DNA of 64,000 bases from Thermoleophilia bacterium (lineage in GTDB: Bacteria > Actinomycetota > Thermoleophilia > Gaiellales > Gaiellaceae): positions 62,001-126,000 of the forward strand of contig JAHDVS010000002.1 in NCBI GenBank assembly GCA_023382435.1. Direction: 5' to 3'. The notes under the pieces were generated by a model. The model was not told the origin of the DNA. It was given only the letters and a program-made list of their open reading frames with translations, and ran no database searches. This document shows positions 9,141 to 17,357 of this stretch, in pieces. The stretch's first letter is position 1; each line of letters starts with the position of its first letter. Made by a program: the position numbers and the translations under genes.

Positions 9141-9949
9141 GCTGCTCCTCCCGTCGCACGCTCCCGGGCGAGAGCGAGAGCACGCCCGCCGAGCACGGCG
9201 GCGAGCTCGCGCCGGTACCCGGCGGAGGCGTGGATGTCTCCCGCCGGCTCGATCGCGGCGTCCCAATCGGCCGGGTCGTCGGATTCGACCAGCACCGGCG
9301 TCGGCCCGAGCGCGGCGAAGCAGAGCCTCACGTGGTCGCCCGCCGCGATCGCCGCTGCTCCGGCGAGCGGGTAGTCGCCGTGGCGCCGGCTGAGCTCGAG
9401 GTAGGCGGATCCGGCGTCCGGACGCAGCGCCGGGAAGAAGACCTCCGTGAGGATCTCGTCCGGCTCGAGCGAGGTCGTGAAGTGGAACTGGAACAGCTCG
9501 TCCGCGTCGATCCTCCGCTCGCCACGCGGGCCGCGCACGGTGACGTGCCCGGCGAGCACGCGCAGCGCCGCGGGCAGCTCCGCGGCCGGGTCGGCGTGCG
9601 CGATCGTTCCGCCCACGGTGCCCCGGTTGCGAATCACGGGATGCGCGACGCAGCGCTGGGCCTCCCGCAGGAGCGGGCAGAGCCGCGCCGCGTCCACCGA
9701 GCGCTCGAGCTCGCGCTGGCTGGTCATCGCGCCCACCGCGACCCCGTCCTGCCCCGCCCTGACGTAGACGAGCTCGCGCACGCGGCGCAGATCGATCAGC
9801 GCGCTCGGCCGGGCGAAGCGGAGATTGAGAAGCGGGATCAGGCTCTGCCCTCCGGCCAGGATCGAGGCCTCGGGCCCGAGCTCGGTCCTGAGCCGGACCG
9901 CCTCGTCGAGCGTTGCGGGCGCGTGGTAGTCGAAGGGTGGCGGTTTCAC
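9137..9949 (-). CDS. Mo hydroxylase FAD subunit
   Basis: A 270-residue FAD-binding medium subunit (CoxM/XdhB type). FAD contacts are seen in AGGQSLIPLLNLRF (residues 32-45) and RNRGTVGGTIAHADPAAELP, with the usual C-terminal CO-dehydrogenase flavoprotein domain (SRRHGDYPLAGAAA). It accepts electrons from the iron-sulfur subunit and passes them to an acceptor. GTG start at 9949. It is the first gene of a six-gene operon (FAD, 2Fe-2S, Mo subunits, dehydratase, semialdehyde dehydrogenase, propeller), and a sigma-70-like promoter lies just upstream at 9974-10002. Confidence 0.9.
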   Translation of the reverse strand: MKPPPFDYHAPATLDEAVRLRTELGPEASILAGGQSLIPLLNLRFARPSALIDLRRVRELVYVRAGQDGVAVGAMTSQRELERSVDAARLCPLLREAQRCVAHPVIRNRGTVGGTIAHADPAAELPAALRVLAGHVTVRGPRGERRIDADELFQFHFTTSLEPDEILTEVFFPALRPDAGSAYLELSRRHGDYPLAGAAAIAAGDHVRLCFAALGPTPVLVESDDPADWDAAIEPAGDIHASAGYRRELAAVLGGRALALARERATGGAA

Positions 9950-9973
9950 GAAAGTGGCCTGGTCAGTGAGCCA

Positions 9974-10002
9974 ATCCTACGGGCGCTACCCGGCCCCGTC
10001 AA
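9974..10002 (-). promoter_or_regulatory. Sigma-70-type promoter for the Mo-hydroxylase operon
   Basis: On the minus strand TTGACG (10002-9997) is followed after exactly 17 bases by TAGGAT (9979-9974), about 25 bases ahead of the GTG at 9949. An imperfect CTGG...CCAA dyad overlaps the expected transcription start and could be an operator. Confidence 0.6.
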
Positions 10003-10032
10003 CGACACCGGGGCGATCCAGCGGACAGGATG

Positions 10033-11019
10033 TCAGGACTCGCCGGCGGCTGCGCCGGTGTGCGGGTCGCCGAGCAGGACCTCCCCACCTCGGAGAAGCT
10101 TGAGCCGGCGAACGATCTCGCGGTCGCGGGCGCGGCGGAACTCGCCCGGGTCGCGCGACGACCAGTCGTAGAAGCCCTTGCCCGCAGCCATCCCGGTCTC
10201 GCCGCGGCGGCGCAGCTCGCCGATGGGGCCCGAATCGGGATCGACGTCGCGCGCGAGGTCCGGCCAGACCTGCTTTGCCATCTCGCCCATCAGCTCGAGC
10301 CCCGCGAGATCGGCGTGCTCGAACGTCCCCATCACGGGGAGCCGATGGGCGAAGCCGTACTTGAGCACGGTGTCGCACGTCTCGGGCGTGACGTCGCCGC
10401 GGCCCACGAGGTAGACGAACTCCCGCAGGAGGGCCTGCTGGAGCCGGCTCCAGACGAAGCCGGGAATGTCCGCGCAGAGAGCCGGCATCTTGCCCGTGCG
10501 GCGAAGCAGCGCCGAGATCGTTTCCACGGTCTCCTCGCCCGTGCGGCGCCCCGGCACGACCTCGACGAGCATCATCAGGTGGGCGGGCTGCGCATAGTGG
10601 GCGACGACGAACCGCTCGGGGCGAGCGAGCGCCTCGGCGAGCGCGGTCGGGCTGAGCGACGACGTCGTGCTCGACAGTACCCCGTCGGACGGCGCCTCCC
10701 TCTCGGCGGCCGCGAGCAACTCCCGCTTCAACTCGAGCTGCTCGCTGACGGCCTCGATCGCGACCTCGACACCGTCGAGCGCACGCGCCCGCTCGGTCGT
10801 CAGCTCCACGCGTGCGAGCGCAGCCGCAGCATCCGGCTCCGTCACGAGCCCTTCCGAGGAGACGAACGCGGCGTTCGCACGCATGCGCTCCAGAGCGGAG
10901 GCGAGCCCCTCCTCGCGCCTTCCCCACAAGCGCACGACCTCGCCCCCCAGCGCGAAGCTGAGAGCGATGTCCGCCCCCATGACCCCTGAGCCGAGGACGG
11001 CTTGCGGCCGATCGCTCAT
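10033..11019 (-). CDS. 3-hydroxyacyl-CoA dehydrogenase family protein
   Basis: A 328-residue NAD-dependent dehydrogenase. The N-terminal Rossmann motif is GSGVMGADIALSFALGG, SSTTSSLSPTALAEA forms the middle of the NAD domain, and HYAQPAHLMMLVEVVPG holds the catalytic His region. A C-terminal helical domain contains FVWSRLQQALLREFVYLV. This family includes short-chain 3-hydroxyacyl-CoA dehydrogenase, L-carnitine dehydrogenase and L-gulonate 3-dehydrogenase; the sequence alone does not decide. It overlaps the MBL gene by ATGA and closes a cluster with CoA transferase and enoyl-CoA hydratase, which favours an acyl-CoA or carnitine-like substrate. Confidence 0.8.
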   Translation of the reverse strand: MSDRPQAVLGSGVMGADIALSFALGGEVVRLWGRREEGLASALERMRANAAFVSSEGLVTEPDAAAALARVELTTERARALDGVEVAIEAVSEQLELKRELLAAAEREAPSDGVLSSTTSSLSPTALAEALARPERFVVAHYAQPAHLMMLVEVVPGRRTGEETVETISALLRRTGKMPALCADIPGFVWSRLQQALLREFVYLVGRGDVTPETCDTVLKYGFAHRLPVMGTFEHADLAGLELMGEMAKQVWPDLARDVDPDSGPIGELRRRGETGMAAGKGFYDWSSRDPGEFRRARDREIVRRLKLLRGGEVLLGDPHTGAAAGES

Positions 11020-11975
11020 GTCGCGCACCCGACGTGAGGCCGGGCGGTCCGCTCCCACCCGCTGCCCGCGCGGGCGACGACACCCTGGCGTTCGAGATCG
11101 CGCAGATGGCCATCGATCGTGATCAGCGCCCGCCACTCCCGGAGCTTCCCGAGCCGTTCCGTCACGATGTCGCGGACGCGCGCGAGGTCGGCGCCCGGAA
11201 CCTCCTGCACGGCCTCGACGATCGCCTGCTCGATCTGCCGCGTCCGGTCGAGGCACTCGCCGGCCCAGGCGATCACCTCGTCGCGGCCGCACGGGTCGGC
11301 GTGACCGGAGAGGACCGACCGCACGTCACGGTCACGGGCGAGCTGCATGATGCGCCGGCAGGTGGCCCGGGTGTGGTGCGGCTCCTCGTAGAGAAACAGG
11401 ACGGGCACGTGGGTCGGCATCAACGCGTCGCCGAAGACGAGCGTGCCGCTCGAGCGCTCGAGGAAGCCGATCTCGCCAAGCGAGTGGCCGTGCAGCTCGA
11501 TCACCTCGAGCTCGACGCCGCCACCGAGGTTGACGACGTTCCCGTCCACCAGGTGCAGGTGAACCGGTGCTTCCTCCGCCTCCATCCAGTCGAGGTACTC
11601 GGGCTTCGGGTCGAAGACGGGCTCGGCGCCGGGAAAGCGCAACACCATCTGCTCGGCTCCGAGCTCGTGGTCTGCGATCCACGCGGCCCGCCGGGGGTGG
11701 GCGCCGACCAGCGCGCCCGACTCGCGCACCACCCGCGCGTTGTTGCCGATGTGATCCATGTGCTCGTGGGTGTTGAGCAGGAGATCGACACGGCTCATCG
11801 CGATGCCGACCTCGTCGAATGCCGCCTCGAGCTGGTCGTAGGCCCAGACGAGACCGGTGTCGATCAGCGCGACCCGGTCGGCCCCCTGGACGATGTGAAC
11901 CGTCACCGACACGTTCGACTGATCGCCCTTGAGCTGCATGTTCAGGGTCGAGATGGGGCCGTGCCTCCACAACAT
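11016..11975 (-). CDS. Metallo-beta-lactamase-fold hydrolase
   Basis: A 319-residue cytoplasmic MBL-fold protein. The zinc motif NTHEHMDHIG (HxHxDH) is followed by a metal His in ELHGHSLGEIG, an Asp in VFGDALMP and a last His in LSGHADP, a full set for a dinuclear site. The C-terminal 80 residues are helical, as in SoxH/glyoxalase-II-like relatives. The ATG at 11975 is preceded by GAGGAG at good spacing. Neighbours process acyl-CoA compounds, so a thioesterase- or lactonase-type hydrolysis is plausible, but no substrate can be assigned. Confidence 0.8.
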   Translation of the reverse strand: MLWRHGPISTLNMQLKGDQSNVSVTVHIVQGADRVALIDTGLVWAYDQLEAAFDEVGIAMSRVDLLLNTHEHMDHIGNNARVVRESGALVGAHPRRAAWIADHELGAEQMVLRFPGAEPVFDPKPEYLDWMEAEEAPVHLHLVDGNVVNLGGGVELEVIELHGHSLGEIGFLERSSGTLVFGDALMPTHVPVLFLYEEPHHTRATCRRIMQLARDRDVRSVLSGHADPCGRDEVIAWAGECLDRTRQIEQAIVEAVQEVPGADLARVRDIVTERLGKLREWRALITIDGHLRDLERQGVVARAGSGWERTARPHVGCAT

Positions 11976-11990
11976 GGACGTCTCCTCGGG

Positions 11991-12779
11991 TCAGCGCCCG
12001 CCGAAACGAGGCTCGCGCTTCTCGAGGAACGCGCGAATGCCCTCGCGGGCGTCGTCGGTCGCATACAGGTTCGAGAGCACGCGCTGCTCGAGCGCGAGGC
12101 CGGTCGGGAGCGACGCCTGAACCCCATCGTCGATCAGGCGCTTGCCCTCGCGGATGGCGAGCGGCGCCCCGGCCGCGAGCCGCTCCGCAAGGTCGAGCGC
12201 GGCGGGCATGAGCTCGTCCGGTTCGGCCACCGCTACGAGGAGACCGCGCCGCTCGGCCTCGTCGGGGCGCATGAACCGCCCGGTCAGCACGAGCTCCTTC
12301 GCGGCCCTCGTCCCGATCGCGCGCGGCAGCCGCTGCGTGCCGCCGCCGCCGGGGAGCAGTCCGAGCTTGATCTCGGGCAGCCCGAAGCGGGCCACGGTCG
12401 AGGCGACGATCAGGTCGCAGGCGAGCGCGACCTCGAAGCCGCCGCCGAGCGCGTAGCCGTTGACAGCGGCGATCGTCGGCTGCGGCAGCGCCTCGAGCGC
12501 GTCGAACGTGCGGCGCGAGAGGCGCTGGTAGTCGTCGAATGCGGCCTGCGTGACGCCGTCGTACTCACCGATGTCGGCGCCCGCGATGAAGCCCTTCCCG
12601 GTCCCGGTGAGGACGAGGGCGCGCACCGATCCGTCGCGAGCGAGACCGCCGAGGTAGCTCTCGAGGGCCTCGACCATCCCCCGCGACAGCGCCCCGAGAG
12701 CCTCCTCGCGCTCGATGCGCAGGACGGCGACGGAGTCGCGGCGGTCCTCGACGAGACCCGGGTGGAGCCCACCGTTCAT
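11991..12779 (-). CDS. Enoyl-CoA hydratase/isomerase (crotonase) family protein
   Basis: A 262-residue crotonase. The oxyanion-hole strands are GKGFIAGADIGEY and NGYALGGGFEVALACD; both catalytic Glu of the hydratases are present (GGGFE and LPEIKLG). A true hydration of an enoyl-CoA is therefore likely. It overlaps the CoA transferase by ATGA (12776-12779) and is followed by an MBL protein and a 3-hydroxyacyl-CoA dehydrogenase. The order CoA transferase, hydratase, dehydrogenase recalls carnitine/crotonobetaine or short branched acid pathways. Confidence 0.87.
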   Translation of the reverse strand: MNGGLHPGLVEDRRDSVAVLRIEREEALGALSRGMVEALESYLGGLARDGSVRALVLTGTGKGFIAGADIGEYDGVTQAAFDDYQRLSRRTFDALEALPQPTIAAVNGYALGGGFEVALACDLIVASTVARFGLPEIKLGLLPGGGGTQRLPRAIGTRAAKELVLTGRFMRPDEAERRGLLVAVAEPDELMPAALDLAERLAAGAPLAIREGKRLIDDGVQASLPTGLALEQRVLSNLYATDDAREGIRAFLEKREPRFGGR

Positions 12780-13954
12780 CCGAGCGCGCCGGCTTTGCGC
12801 AGGGCCGCCAACTCGCCCGGCTCGAGCACCTCGGAGAAGACCTCATCGGTGTGCTCGCCGACGAGCGGGGGCGCGAGCCGAAGCTGCCAGGGCGTCTCGG
12901 AAAGCGTGATCGGGCAGCCGATCAACTCGAGCTCGCCCGCGCGCGGATGCTCGATTCTGCAGACGAGCTCCGAGCCGTCCGCGCGGAGCTCGTCGACCGC
13001 CTCCTTCGTCGTGCGCACCCTGGAGCACCAGATTCCAGCCGGCGTGAGCCGCGCCAGCCACTCCTCGGTCGTCGCCCGCTCGAAGACCGGGTCGAGCCGG
13101 CGCTTGACGTCGTCGCGATCGGCCCAGGCGTCGAGCCCGGCGAGCCCGGGGTCGGCGACCAGCGACGCGAGCGCCTCGAGTGGTGTCATGGAGAGCGCGA
13201 GCCACCCGTCGCTCGTTCGGTAGATGCCGAACGGGGCCGAGAGCCAGGGCTGGGCGATGCCGGCCTCGGAGCGAGCGGCGTCCGTCCCCTGGTTGACGAT
13301 CGCCGAGATCTCCTGGCACTGGACGGAGATCGCGGTCGAGAACAGGTCGACCTCGACGCGCTGCCCGACCCCGTGGCGCTCGCGGGCCACGAGCGCCGCC
13401 AGGATCCCGAGCGCGAGCGTCAGCGCGGTTGTCGCGTCGCAGATCGACGAGCCGGCGACGATCGGCGGGTCGCTTCGACGCCCCGCGTTGAACGCGATCC
13501 CCGACATGGCCTGGATCAGCAGGTCCTGGCCGGGGCGGTTCTCGCGTGCAAACCGTGTCCGCTGGCCCCAGCCGGAGCCGGAGGCGAAGATCACGTTCGA
13601 TCGGACCTGGCGGAAGTCCTCGTAGCCGAGCCCGAGCCGGTCCATCACACCCGGGCGGAAGTTCTCGGCGACGACGTCGCAGGTCGCGCCGAGGCGGAGG
13701 ATCGCCTCTCTGCCGGCGTCGCTCTTCAGGTCGACCGTGGCCGAGCGCTTGTTGCGGTTCATCGCGTGGAACGCTGCCGAATCGCCGGCGACGAGCTGGC
13801 CCATGAACTCGAGCCCGCGCTCCCACTCCCCGGTCTCCGGCTTCTCGATCTTGATCACGTCGGCGCCGAGATCCCCGAGAAACTGGGTCGCGTACGGGCC
13901 CAGCATCATCTGCGTGAAGTCGAGCACCCGGATTCCGTCGAGGGCGGTACGCAT
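12776..13954 (-). CDS. CoA transferase family III (CaiB/BaiF)
   Basis: A complete 392-residue family III CoA transferase. It activates a carboxylic acid by moving CoA from a donor thioester through an aspartyl-CoA intermediate. The catalytic Asp lies in PGQDLLIQAMSG, and ENFRPGVMDRLG and the SICDATTALTLALGIL region are typical. The ATG at 13954 is the only sensible start before RVLDFTQMMLGPY. A perfect 6-3-6 inverted repeat lies 12 bases upstream (13966-13980). It begins an overlapping acyl-CoA gene string that runs to 10033. Confidence 0.88.
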   Translation of the reverse strand: MRTALDGIRVLDFTQMMLGPYATQFLGDLGADVIKIEKPETGEWERGLEFMGQLVAGDSAAFHAMNRNKRSATVDLKSDAGREAILRLGATCDVVAENFRPGVMDRLGLGYEDFRQVRSNVIFASGSGWGQRTRFARENRPGQDLLIQAMSGIAFNAGRRSDPPIVAGSSICDATTALTLALGILAALVARERHGVGQRVEVDLFSTAISVQCQEISAIVNQGTDAARSEAGIAQPWLSAPFGIYRTSDGWLALSMTPLEALASLVADPGLAGLDAWADRDDVKRRLDPVFERATTEEWLARLTPAGIWCSRVRTTKEAVDELRADGSELVCRIEHPRAGELELIGCPITLSETPWQLRLAPPLVGEHTDEVFSEVLEPGELAALRKAGALG

Positions 13955-13965
13955 ACGAGTCCCCT

Positions 13966-13980
13966 ACTGGCCTAGCCAGT
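13966..13980. promoter_or_regulatory. Perfect inverted repeat, likely operator
   Basis: ACTGGC-CTA-GCCAGT is a perfect dyad with a TGG...CCA core, as in many GntR-FCD sites (TGGT...ACCA type). It sits in the 52-base gap between the solute-binding-like gene and the CoA transferase, 12 bases before the latter's start. The GntR gene at 15264 is the nearest candidate binder. Confidence 0.4.
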
Positions 13981-14006
13981 GATCCACTCGCCAGGAGCCT
14001 AGCGGG

Positions 14007-15191
14007 TCAACCCGCGGCTGTCGAGAGCCGCCCTCCCCGGGCGGGGCGGTGCTCGCGGTAGAGCCGCTCGAGCGCCGAGGCGATCACCCGGGCGGGCACC
14101 CCGGCGCCGAGCCGCTCGGCGAGGAGGCCGCCGGCTGCCTCCTGGAAGCCCGGCCACCAGGCGTCGCGAGGCCGCACCCAGGGCGACTCGACCGTCCTCC
14201 GGGTGCCGCTGAAGAAGCCACCGGCCTGAGCATCGAGGGCCGGGTCGAGCCACGCGGCCCGGCTCGCGGGCTGGCCGCCCGCGGGGAACACGATGTCCGC
14301 CTGTGCGCGCGCCCCGCAGACCCAGGCCGCAAACGCCGCGGCCTCACCGGCCCGGACGCTCTCGGCGGAGACCGCGAGGCCGGCCCCGCCGAGGATCGAG
14401 CCCGTGGGGCCGTGGCCGGCCGAGGGGATGTCGAGAAAGCGCAGCCGCTGCCGGCCCGCGGGCTGCGCGCGCGCGTAGTTCGTGTAGCCGAAGGCAAGCG
14501 GGACGTAGGCGATCTCTGCCGTCGTGCTCATCCGCTCGAACACCGCGGGCGGGCCAGCGTGGAGCGAGGCCGGGTGCAGCAGCGGCAGCAGGTCGGCGAG
14601 CGTCGCCACCGCCCGCTCCCCCGTGATCGGGTCGAGAAAGAGCGTCGGCCCGGCTGCCGCCGCGACCCCCGAGTTGGCGCAGATCGTGAGCAGGGAGCAG
14701 ATCGCGTCGGTCGGGTAGAGGGGCAGCGCGACCCGGCCGGGTCGGGAGCTGGCCAGCTCGAGCACCTCGCGCCACGTCGCCGGGGCCGGGCAGCCGATCT
14801 CCTCGAGGAGATCATCGCGCGCCGCGGCGACCTGGCAGGCGGTGTCGACCGCGAGCGCCCACTGGCTGCCCGCATACCCGTAGGCGTCGTGGCTCCCGCC
14901 GACCGAGTCGGCGGCGAGGACCTCGAGTTCGGCGGGGTCGAGCAGCCGCTCGAGCGGCGCCAGACACCCCAGCTCGGCCGCGGTGCCGACGAACGGGTGG
15001 TCGACCACGAGCAGGTCGTAGCGACCGGTCAGCTCCGAGAGCGGCTGATCGTTGAACGCCGCGAGCGGGCGGGTCTCCCACTCGATCGCCGCCGACCCGC
15101 TCAGCCCGGACCAGGCGGCCGCGGCCGCTCGCATCGGCGCGACGCAGCGCTCGTGGTCCCAGGCGATTCCCCGCAGTGCGCCTCCTCCCAT
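14007..15191 (-). CDS. Solute-binding-protein-like protein without a signal peptide
   Basis: 394 residues with the overall plan of family-1 extracellular sugar-binding proteins: a RYDLLVVDHPF strand, PAPATWREVLELAS (typical P-x-TW-x-E-V), AEIAYVPLAFGY and a late WWPGFQEAAGGLLAERL. Yet the N-terminus at the ATG (15191) is MGGGALRGIAWDHERC, with no signal peptide or lipobox, and no in-frame upstream extension encodes one before the divergent GntR gene. No permease or ATPase adjoins it; the next genes encode a CoA transferase and acyl-CoA enzymes. It may act as a cytoplasmic ligand-binding protein or ligand sensor, or be secreted by another route. Function unknown. Confidence 0.7.
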   Translation of the reverse strand: MGGGALRGIAWDHERCVAPMRAAAAAWSGLSGSAAIEWETRPLAAFNDQPLSELTGRYDLLVVDHPFVGTAAELGCLAPLERLLDPAELEVLAADSVGGSHDAYGYAGSQWALAVDTACQVAAARDDLLEEIGCPAPATWREVLELASSRPGRVALPLYPTDAICSLLTICANSGVAAAAGPTLFLDPITGERAVATLADLLPLLHPASLHAGPPAVFERMSTTAEIAYVPLAFGYTNYARAQPAGRQRLRFLDIPSAGHGPTGSILGGAGLAVSAESVRAGEAAAFAAWVCGARAQADIVFPAGGQPASRAAWLDPALDAQAGGFFSGTRRTVESPWVRPRDAWWPGFQEAAGGLLAERLGAGVPARVIASALERLYREHRPARGGRLSTAAG

Positions 15192-15263
15192 CGGCGCAAG
15201 TATTCCCGGCCGCGCCCGCGCGGCCGCGGGAGAACCGTCGACAGGCGCTGTACGATGGTGTTT

Positions 15264-16067
15264 ATGGAGGGAGATGGCCTCCCGAACATCGTCGGCCTGC
15301 GTGACGCGGCGCCGAGCCGCGCGTGCGACCTCGTCGTCGACCAGCTCCGCTCGCTGATCATCGGGGGGCAGCTCGAGCCGGGCAGTCGGTTGCCGGCCGA
15401 ACGCGACCTCGCCCTGCGCTTCCAGACGAGTCGGGCGACGATCAGCCAGGCGCTGCGGATCCTGGCGGCGCTCGGCCTCGTCGAGATCCACCATGGCAGC
15501 GGCGTCTACGCATCGCCCCACCCGGACCGGCTGCTCACCCATTCGCTCGAGCTGATCCTCGCGCTCGACCGGCCGAGCATGATCCGGCTGTGCGAGGTGC
15601 GCGGCTGGCTCGAGGTGGCCGCGATCGCCAGGGCGGCCGAGATCGCAACACCGGCCGACGTCGAGGCGATCCGCGCCGAGCTCGACCGCCTCGCCTCGGA
15701 GCGCCGGTCGGTCGAGCGCTGGCTTGCCCACGACATCGAGTTTCACAGGGCTGTCCTCCGCGCGACCGGGAACATGATCGCGCTGTCGATGGTCTCGAGC
15801 GTGCTCGAGCTGATGGCCTCGGCCCGCGTGCGCGAGTACCGGGAAGCAGGCACCGCCCCCGACTGGTTTCGAGACGAGTGGGAGAGCGTGGTCGCGATCC
15901 ACATGCGCATCACCGACGCGATCGCCGCTCACGACGTCACGGCTGCCCACGCGGCCGCCGGGGAGCATCAGGAGCGCCTCGCGCACTTCGTCGCGGAGAT
16001 CGACCCGTGGGCCGAGGCCGCGCCGCGACCGCGGGCCGCGGCGCGACGGGCGAGCGGCACGCGCTGA
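15264..16067 (+). CDS. GntR family regulator, FCD subfamily
   Basis: 267 residues. The DNA-binding wing region has the signature LPAERDLALRFQTSRATIS and GLVEIHHGSGVYAS; the FCD domain follows, with the metal element HDIEFHRAVLRATGN and the late HAAAGEHQERL. Two in-frame ATGs exist (15255, 15264). I prefer 15264 because TACGAT at 15251-15256 looks like a -10 box placed 7 bases before it, giving a leaderless transcript. It is divergent from the signal-less solute-binding-like gene and the acyl-CoA cluster, its likely target. Confidence 0.88.
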   Translation: MEGDGLPNIVGLRDAAPSRACDLVVDQLRSLIIGGQLEPGSRLPAERDLALRFQTSRATISQALRILAALGLVEIHHGSGVYASPHPDRLLTHSLELILALDRPSMIRLCEVRGWLEVAAIARAAEIATPADVEAIRAELDRLASERRSVERWLAHDIEFHRAVLRATGNMIALSMVSSVLELMASARVREYREAGTAPDWFRDEWESVVAIHMRITDAIAAHDVTAAHAAAGEHQERLAHFVAEIDPWAEAAPRPRAAARRASGTR

Positions 16068-16079
16068 GTCCGGTCGGGC

Positions 16080-16095
16080 GCGGCCAGGTGGCCGC
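16080..16095. terminator. GC-rich hairpin after the GntR gene
   Basis: GCGGCC-AGGT-GGCCGC forms a perfect 6-base-pair stem with a 4-base loop, 13 bases after the GntR stop and between two convergent transcription units. There is no T-tract, which is common in very GC-rich genomes, so this is only a likely terminator. Confidence 0.35.
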
Positions 16096-16121
16096 CGCCT
16101 CGTCAACCCGCTCGCCGTCGC

Positions 16122-16238
16122 TCAGGCGATGTACGGGCGCAGGACTTCGCGCGCCAGGTGGAAGCCCTGGATCACCTTCTCCTCGCGCGAGTCCCTCCAC
16201 GCGTGCCCTCGGGTCGGCCAGGGGCGACGGGCGCCCGC
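16122..16238 (-). pseudogene. Possible C-terminal gene remnant
   Basis: Directly after the TAG of the ABC ATPase gene (16239-16241), in the same minus-strand frame, 38 open codons read GHAWRDSREEKVIQGF then HLAREVLRPYIA before a TGA at 16122-16124. The composition looks like the end of a real soluble protein and not like random GC-rich frame noise, but there is no start codon and no recognisable family. It might be a leftover of a deleted gene that once followed the transporter operon. Confidence 0.25.
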
Positions 16239-17357
16239 CTACGTCGCGAGCGTGAAGGCGAAGACGTCCTCACCCGCGGCGGAGAGCAGCGCATCCCCGC
16301 TCTCGGCGAAGAGGTGGAGCCGGCGCGGCTCGAAGTGCACACGTACCTCCTGGTCCTCGGACAGGGCCAGCGCCGGTGAGGCGATGGCCTTGACCACCCG
16401 ATTGTCGAGATTGAGATCGACGATCGTCTCGCCGCCGAGCGGCTCCGTCGCGTAGATCGTCGCCGGCATGCCCTCGCCGGCGAGCTCGACGCGGACGTCC
16501 TCGGGACGCACGGCTACGAGGCACGCGGCTCCTTCGGGGAGCCGCTCGCGGAGGTGCGCGGCCGCCGCCGCCACCTGGAAGCGCGGATGCGAGACCCTGA
16601 GCGTCCCCTCCTCCCAGGACGCGGTCGCGCGCAGGAAGTTCATCGGAGGGGATCCGACGACGGTGGCCACGAAGCGATTCGCCGGCCGGTGGTAGATCTC
16701 CGCGGGCGCCCCGACCTGCTGAACCACCCCTTCGCGGAGGACCAGGATCCGGTCGGCCATCGACATCGCCTCGACCTGGTCGTGGGTGACGTAGATCATC
16801 GTGCGGCCCACGTCGCGCTGCAGGCGCTTCAGCTCGGTGCGCATCTCGAGACGCAGTAGCGCGTCGAGGGCCGAGATCGGCTCGTCGAGCAGGTAGGCCT
16901 CCGGCTCCCGAACGATCGCGCGCCCGAGCGCCACGCGCTGGCGCTCGCCGCCGGAGAGCTTCGCGGGCCTCCGCTCGAGCAGGTGCTCGATCCGGAGCGT
17001 TCGCGCCGTCGCCCGCACGCGCTCCTCGATCTCGCCTTTCGCGATCTTCTGCTGCTTGAGGGGGAAGGCCAGGTTCTTGAAGACCGTGCGGTCCGGGTAG
17101 AGCGCCAGGTTCTGGAAGACGATCGCGATGTCGCGATCGCCGGGATACGTCTCCGTGACCCGCTCGCCGCCGAGGTACACGTCGCCCTCGTCCGGCTTCT
17201 CGAGACCGACGATCGTCCGCAGCGTCGTGGTCTTGCCCGCGCCGGGCGGCCCGAGGATGGCGAAGAACTCGCCGTCCGCCACCTCGAACGACACGCCGTC
17301 CAGAGCCGTGATCGCGCCGAAGCGCTTGGTGATGTTCTCGAGCCGGATGCCAGCCAT
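16239..17357 (-). CDS. ABC sugar importer ATPase (MsmK/UgpC-type), canonical subunit
   Basis: 372 residues. Walker A is GPPGAGKTTT (the family norm is GPSGCGKST), the signature is LSGGERQRVALGRA, Walker B is AYLLDEPISALD, the D-loop SALD and the switch THDQVEAMSMADR are intact. The C-terminal OB-like regulatory domain (VRPEDVRVEL...LGGETIVDLNL) is that of CUT1 sugar importers. It overlaps the second ATPase gene by one base (TGATG) and ends the importer operon that starts at 22260. With the partner it would form a mixed ATPase dimer in which this subunit supplies the good signature motif. Confidence 0.9.
   Translation of the reverse strand: MAGIRLENITKRFGAITALDGVSFEVADGEFFAILGPPGAGKTTTLRTIVGLEKPDEGDVYLGGERVTETYPGDRDIAIVFQNLALYPDRTVFKNLAFPLKQQKIAKGEIEERVRATARTLRIEHLLERRPAKLSGGERQRVALGRAIVREPEAYLLDEPISALDALLRLEMRTELKRLQRDVGRTMIYVTHDQVEAMSMADRILVLREGVVQQVGAPAEIYHRPANRFVATVVGSPPMNFLRATASWEEGTLRVSHPRFQVAAAAAHLRERLPEGAACLVAVRPEDVRVELAGEGMPATIYATEPLGGETIVDLNLDNRVVKAIASPALALSEDQEVRVHFEPRRLHLFAESGDALLSAAGEDVFAFTLAT

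Noticed and set aside
6256-9949. CO dehydrogenase (coxMSL).
   Set aside because: The large subunit has MRGVGR in place of the AYxCSFR loop of form-I CO dehydrogenase, and context is sugar-acid metabolism.
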